Shown: piece after piece, positions 5,614 to 5,827 of the stretch
Layout: each line of letters begins with the position of its first letter
Position numbering within the stretch: the first letter of the stretch is position 1
From: Oscillospiraceae bacterium
GTDB lineage: Bacteria; Bacillota; Clostridia; Oscillospirales; CAG-272
Direction: 5' to 3'
Length of the DNA: 5,827 nt
NCBI GenBank assembly: GCA_015065205.1
Contig: SVQS01000122.1
Location: 1-5,827 of the forward strand
Notes under the pieces: generated by a model
The model's database searches: none
What the model was told of the DNA's origin: nothing
Seen by the model: only the letters and a program-made list of their open reading frames with translations
Made by a program: the position numbers and the translations under genes

Positions 5614-5665
5614 ACGTTTTTCTCCAAAATATTATATTACTATATAAATAATTTGTAAAAAACTC

Positions 5666-5694
5666 TTGACAAAAGAGAAAAGATATGGTATAAT
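5666..5694 (+). promoter_or_regulatory. Strong sigma-A promoter for rpsF
   Basis: TTGACA at 5666-5671 and TATAAT at 5689-5694 are perfect hexamers with a 17-bp spacer and a TGG extended -10 (5686-5688). The A+T-rich DNA just upstream (5630-5665) could act as an UP element. Predicted start is near 5701. Confidence 0.93.
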
Positions 5695-5700
5695 ATCAAC

Positions 5701-5784
5701 TCGGTACGGGTTTTTGCCCGTCTCTCTGCCACGCAAATTCAATTCTACAGCGTGGTCGAATTAGTCCATAGGGAGGTAAAAAAC
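5701..5784 (+). promoter_or_regulatory. Structured rpsF leader, candidate ribosomal-protein autoregulatory element
   Basis: The roughly 84-nt leader can form two hairpins: ACGGG/CCCGT (5706-5710 with 5717-5721, 6-nt loop) and CCACGC/GCGTGG (5729-5734 with 5750-5755, 15-nt loop). AATTC in the second loop region (5736-5740) can also pair with GAATT at 5758-5762, suggesting a pseudoknot or alternative fold just before GGGAGG at 5771-5776. bS6:bS18 feedback on rpsF leaders is known in other bacteria. I did not recognise a definitive match, so the regulatory role is inference. Confidence 0.4.
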
Positions 5785-5827
5785 ATGGAAAAGATTATCA
5801 ATTCTTATGAAAGCATGCTCATCGTTA
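5785..5827 (+). CDS. rpsF: Probable 30S ribosomal protein bS6, N-terminal fragment
   Basis: The ATG at 5785 lies 8 nt after a GGGAGG ribosome binding site and starts MEKIINSYESMLIV before the window ends. The pattern tyrosine-glutamate-x-methionine followed by a hydrophobic strand is the usual first beta strand of bS6, which binds 16S rRNA with bS18 in the small-subunit platform. The strong promoter and structured leader fit a ribosomal protein operon; rpsF is usually followed by ssb and rpsR, which would lie beyond the window. Only 14 residues are visible, so the call rests on this short match and the context. Confidence 0.75.
   Translation, partial: MEKIINSYESMLIV

Noticed and set aside
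5614..5665. Terminator after the HAD phosphatase gene
   Set aside because: The stretch is A+T-rich and offers only weak AT-only pairing, with no GC-containing stem followed by a T run; read-through toward rpsF is possible.
1..5827. Mobile element, CRISPR array, toxin-antitoxin or defence system
   Set aside because: No transposase, integrase, regularly spaced direct repeats, tRNA-associated attachment site or recognisable defence gene was found; the genes are transport and housekeeping types.

Overview
The window looks like chromosomal core sequence from a low-to-moderate GC Gram-positive bacterium, most probably an uncultured gut-type member of the Clostridia. This rests on several signs: sigma-A-type promoters of near-consensus sequence with 17-bp spacers (several with an extended -10), strong purine-rich ribosome binding sites, a type A RNase P RNA, a DUF6062-type protein, a YtqB/MnmM-family methyltransferase and a group II-style ECF S component encoded away from its energy module. 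Lineage below class is not claimed.

Layout, left to right. The 3' end of a flavin reductase (flavoredoxin-like) gene ends at 147. A clean promoter at 170-198 then drives a two-gene plus-strand operon: an ECF transporter S component (253-846) and an organophosphate:phosphate-antiporter-like MFS transporter (848-2101), separated by one base. A short pyrimidine-rich intergenic stretch with a 17-bp tandem duplication leads to a consensus promoter and the RNase P RNA gene rnpB (about 2225-2573). A perfect 17-bp-arm hairpin at 2574-2610 ends rnpB and, read on the other strand, also ends the convergent operon.

That minus-strand operon runs leftward from a promoter at 4876-4904: a DUF6062-type cysteine/histidine-motif protein (4773-4072), a YtqB/MnmM-family tRNA/rRNA methyltransferase (4059-3466) and a VanY-type lipoprotein DD-carboxypeptidase (3479-2613). 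Spacing is tight: 12 bp, then a 14-bp overlap. Reading rightward from a mirror-image promoter at 4833-4861 is a HAD-superfamily phosphatase (4960-5613). Finally a strong promoter and structured leader precede the first codons of what appears to be rpsF (ribosomal protein bS6), cut by the window end.

Most genes are housekeeping or transport functions and I see no mobile element, CRISPR array or defence system. The most notable non-coding structure is the 4833-4904 region. There two promoters face each other with identical -35 and extended -10 hexamers and exact dyad symmetry about 4868.5, so the two polymerases would compete for the same DNA. The most notable protein is the DUF6062-type one, which shows a duplicated C-x2-C ... 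C-x2-H motif.
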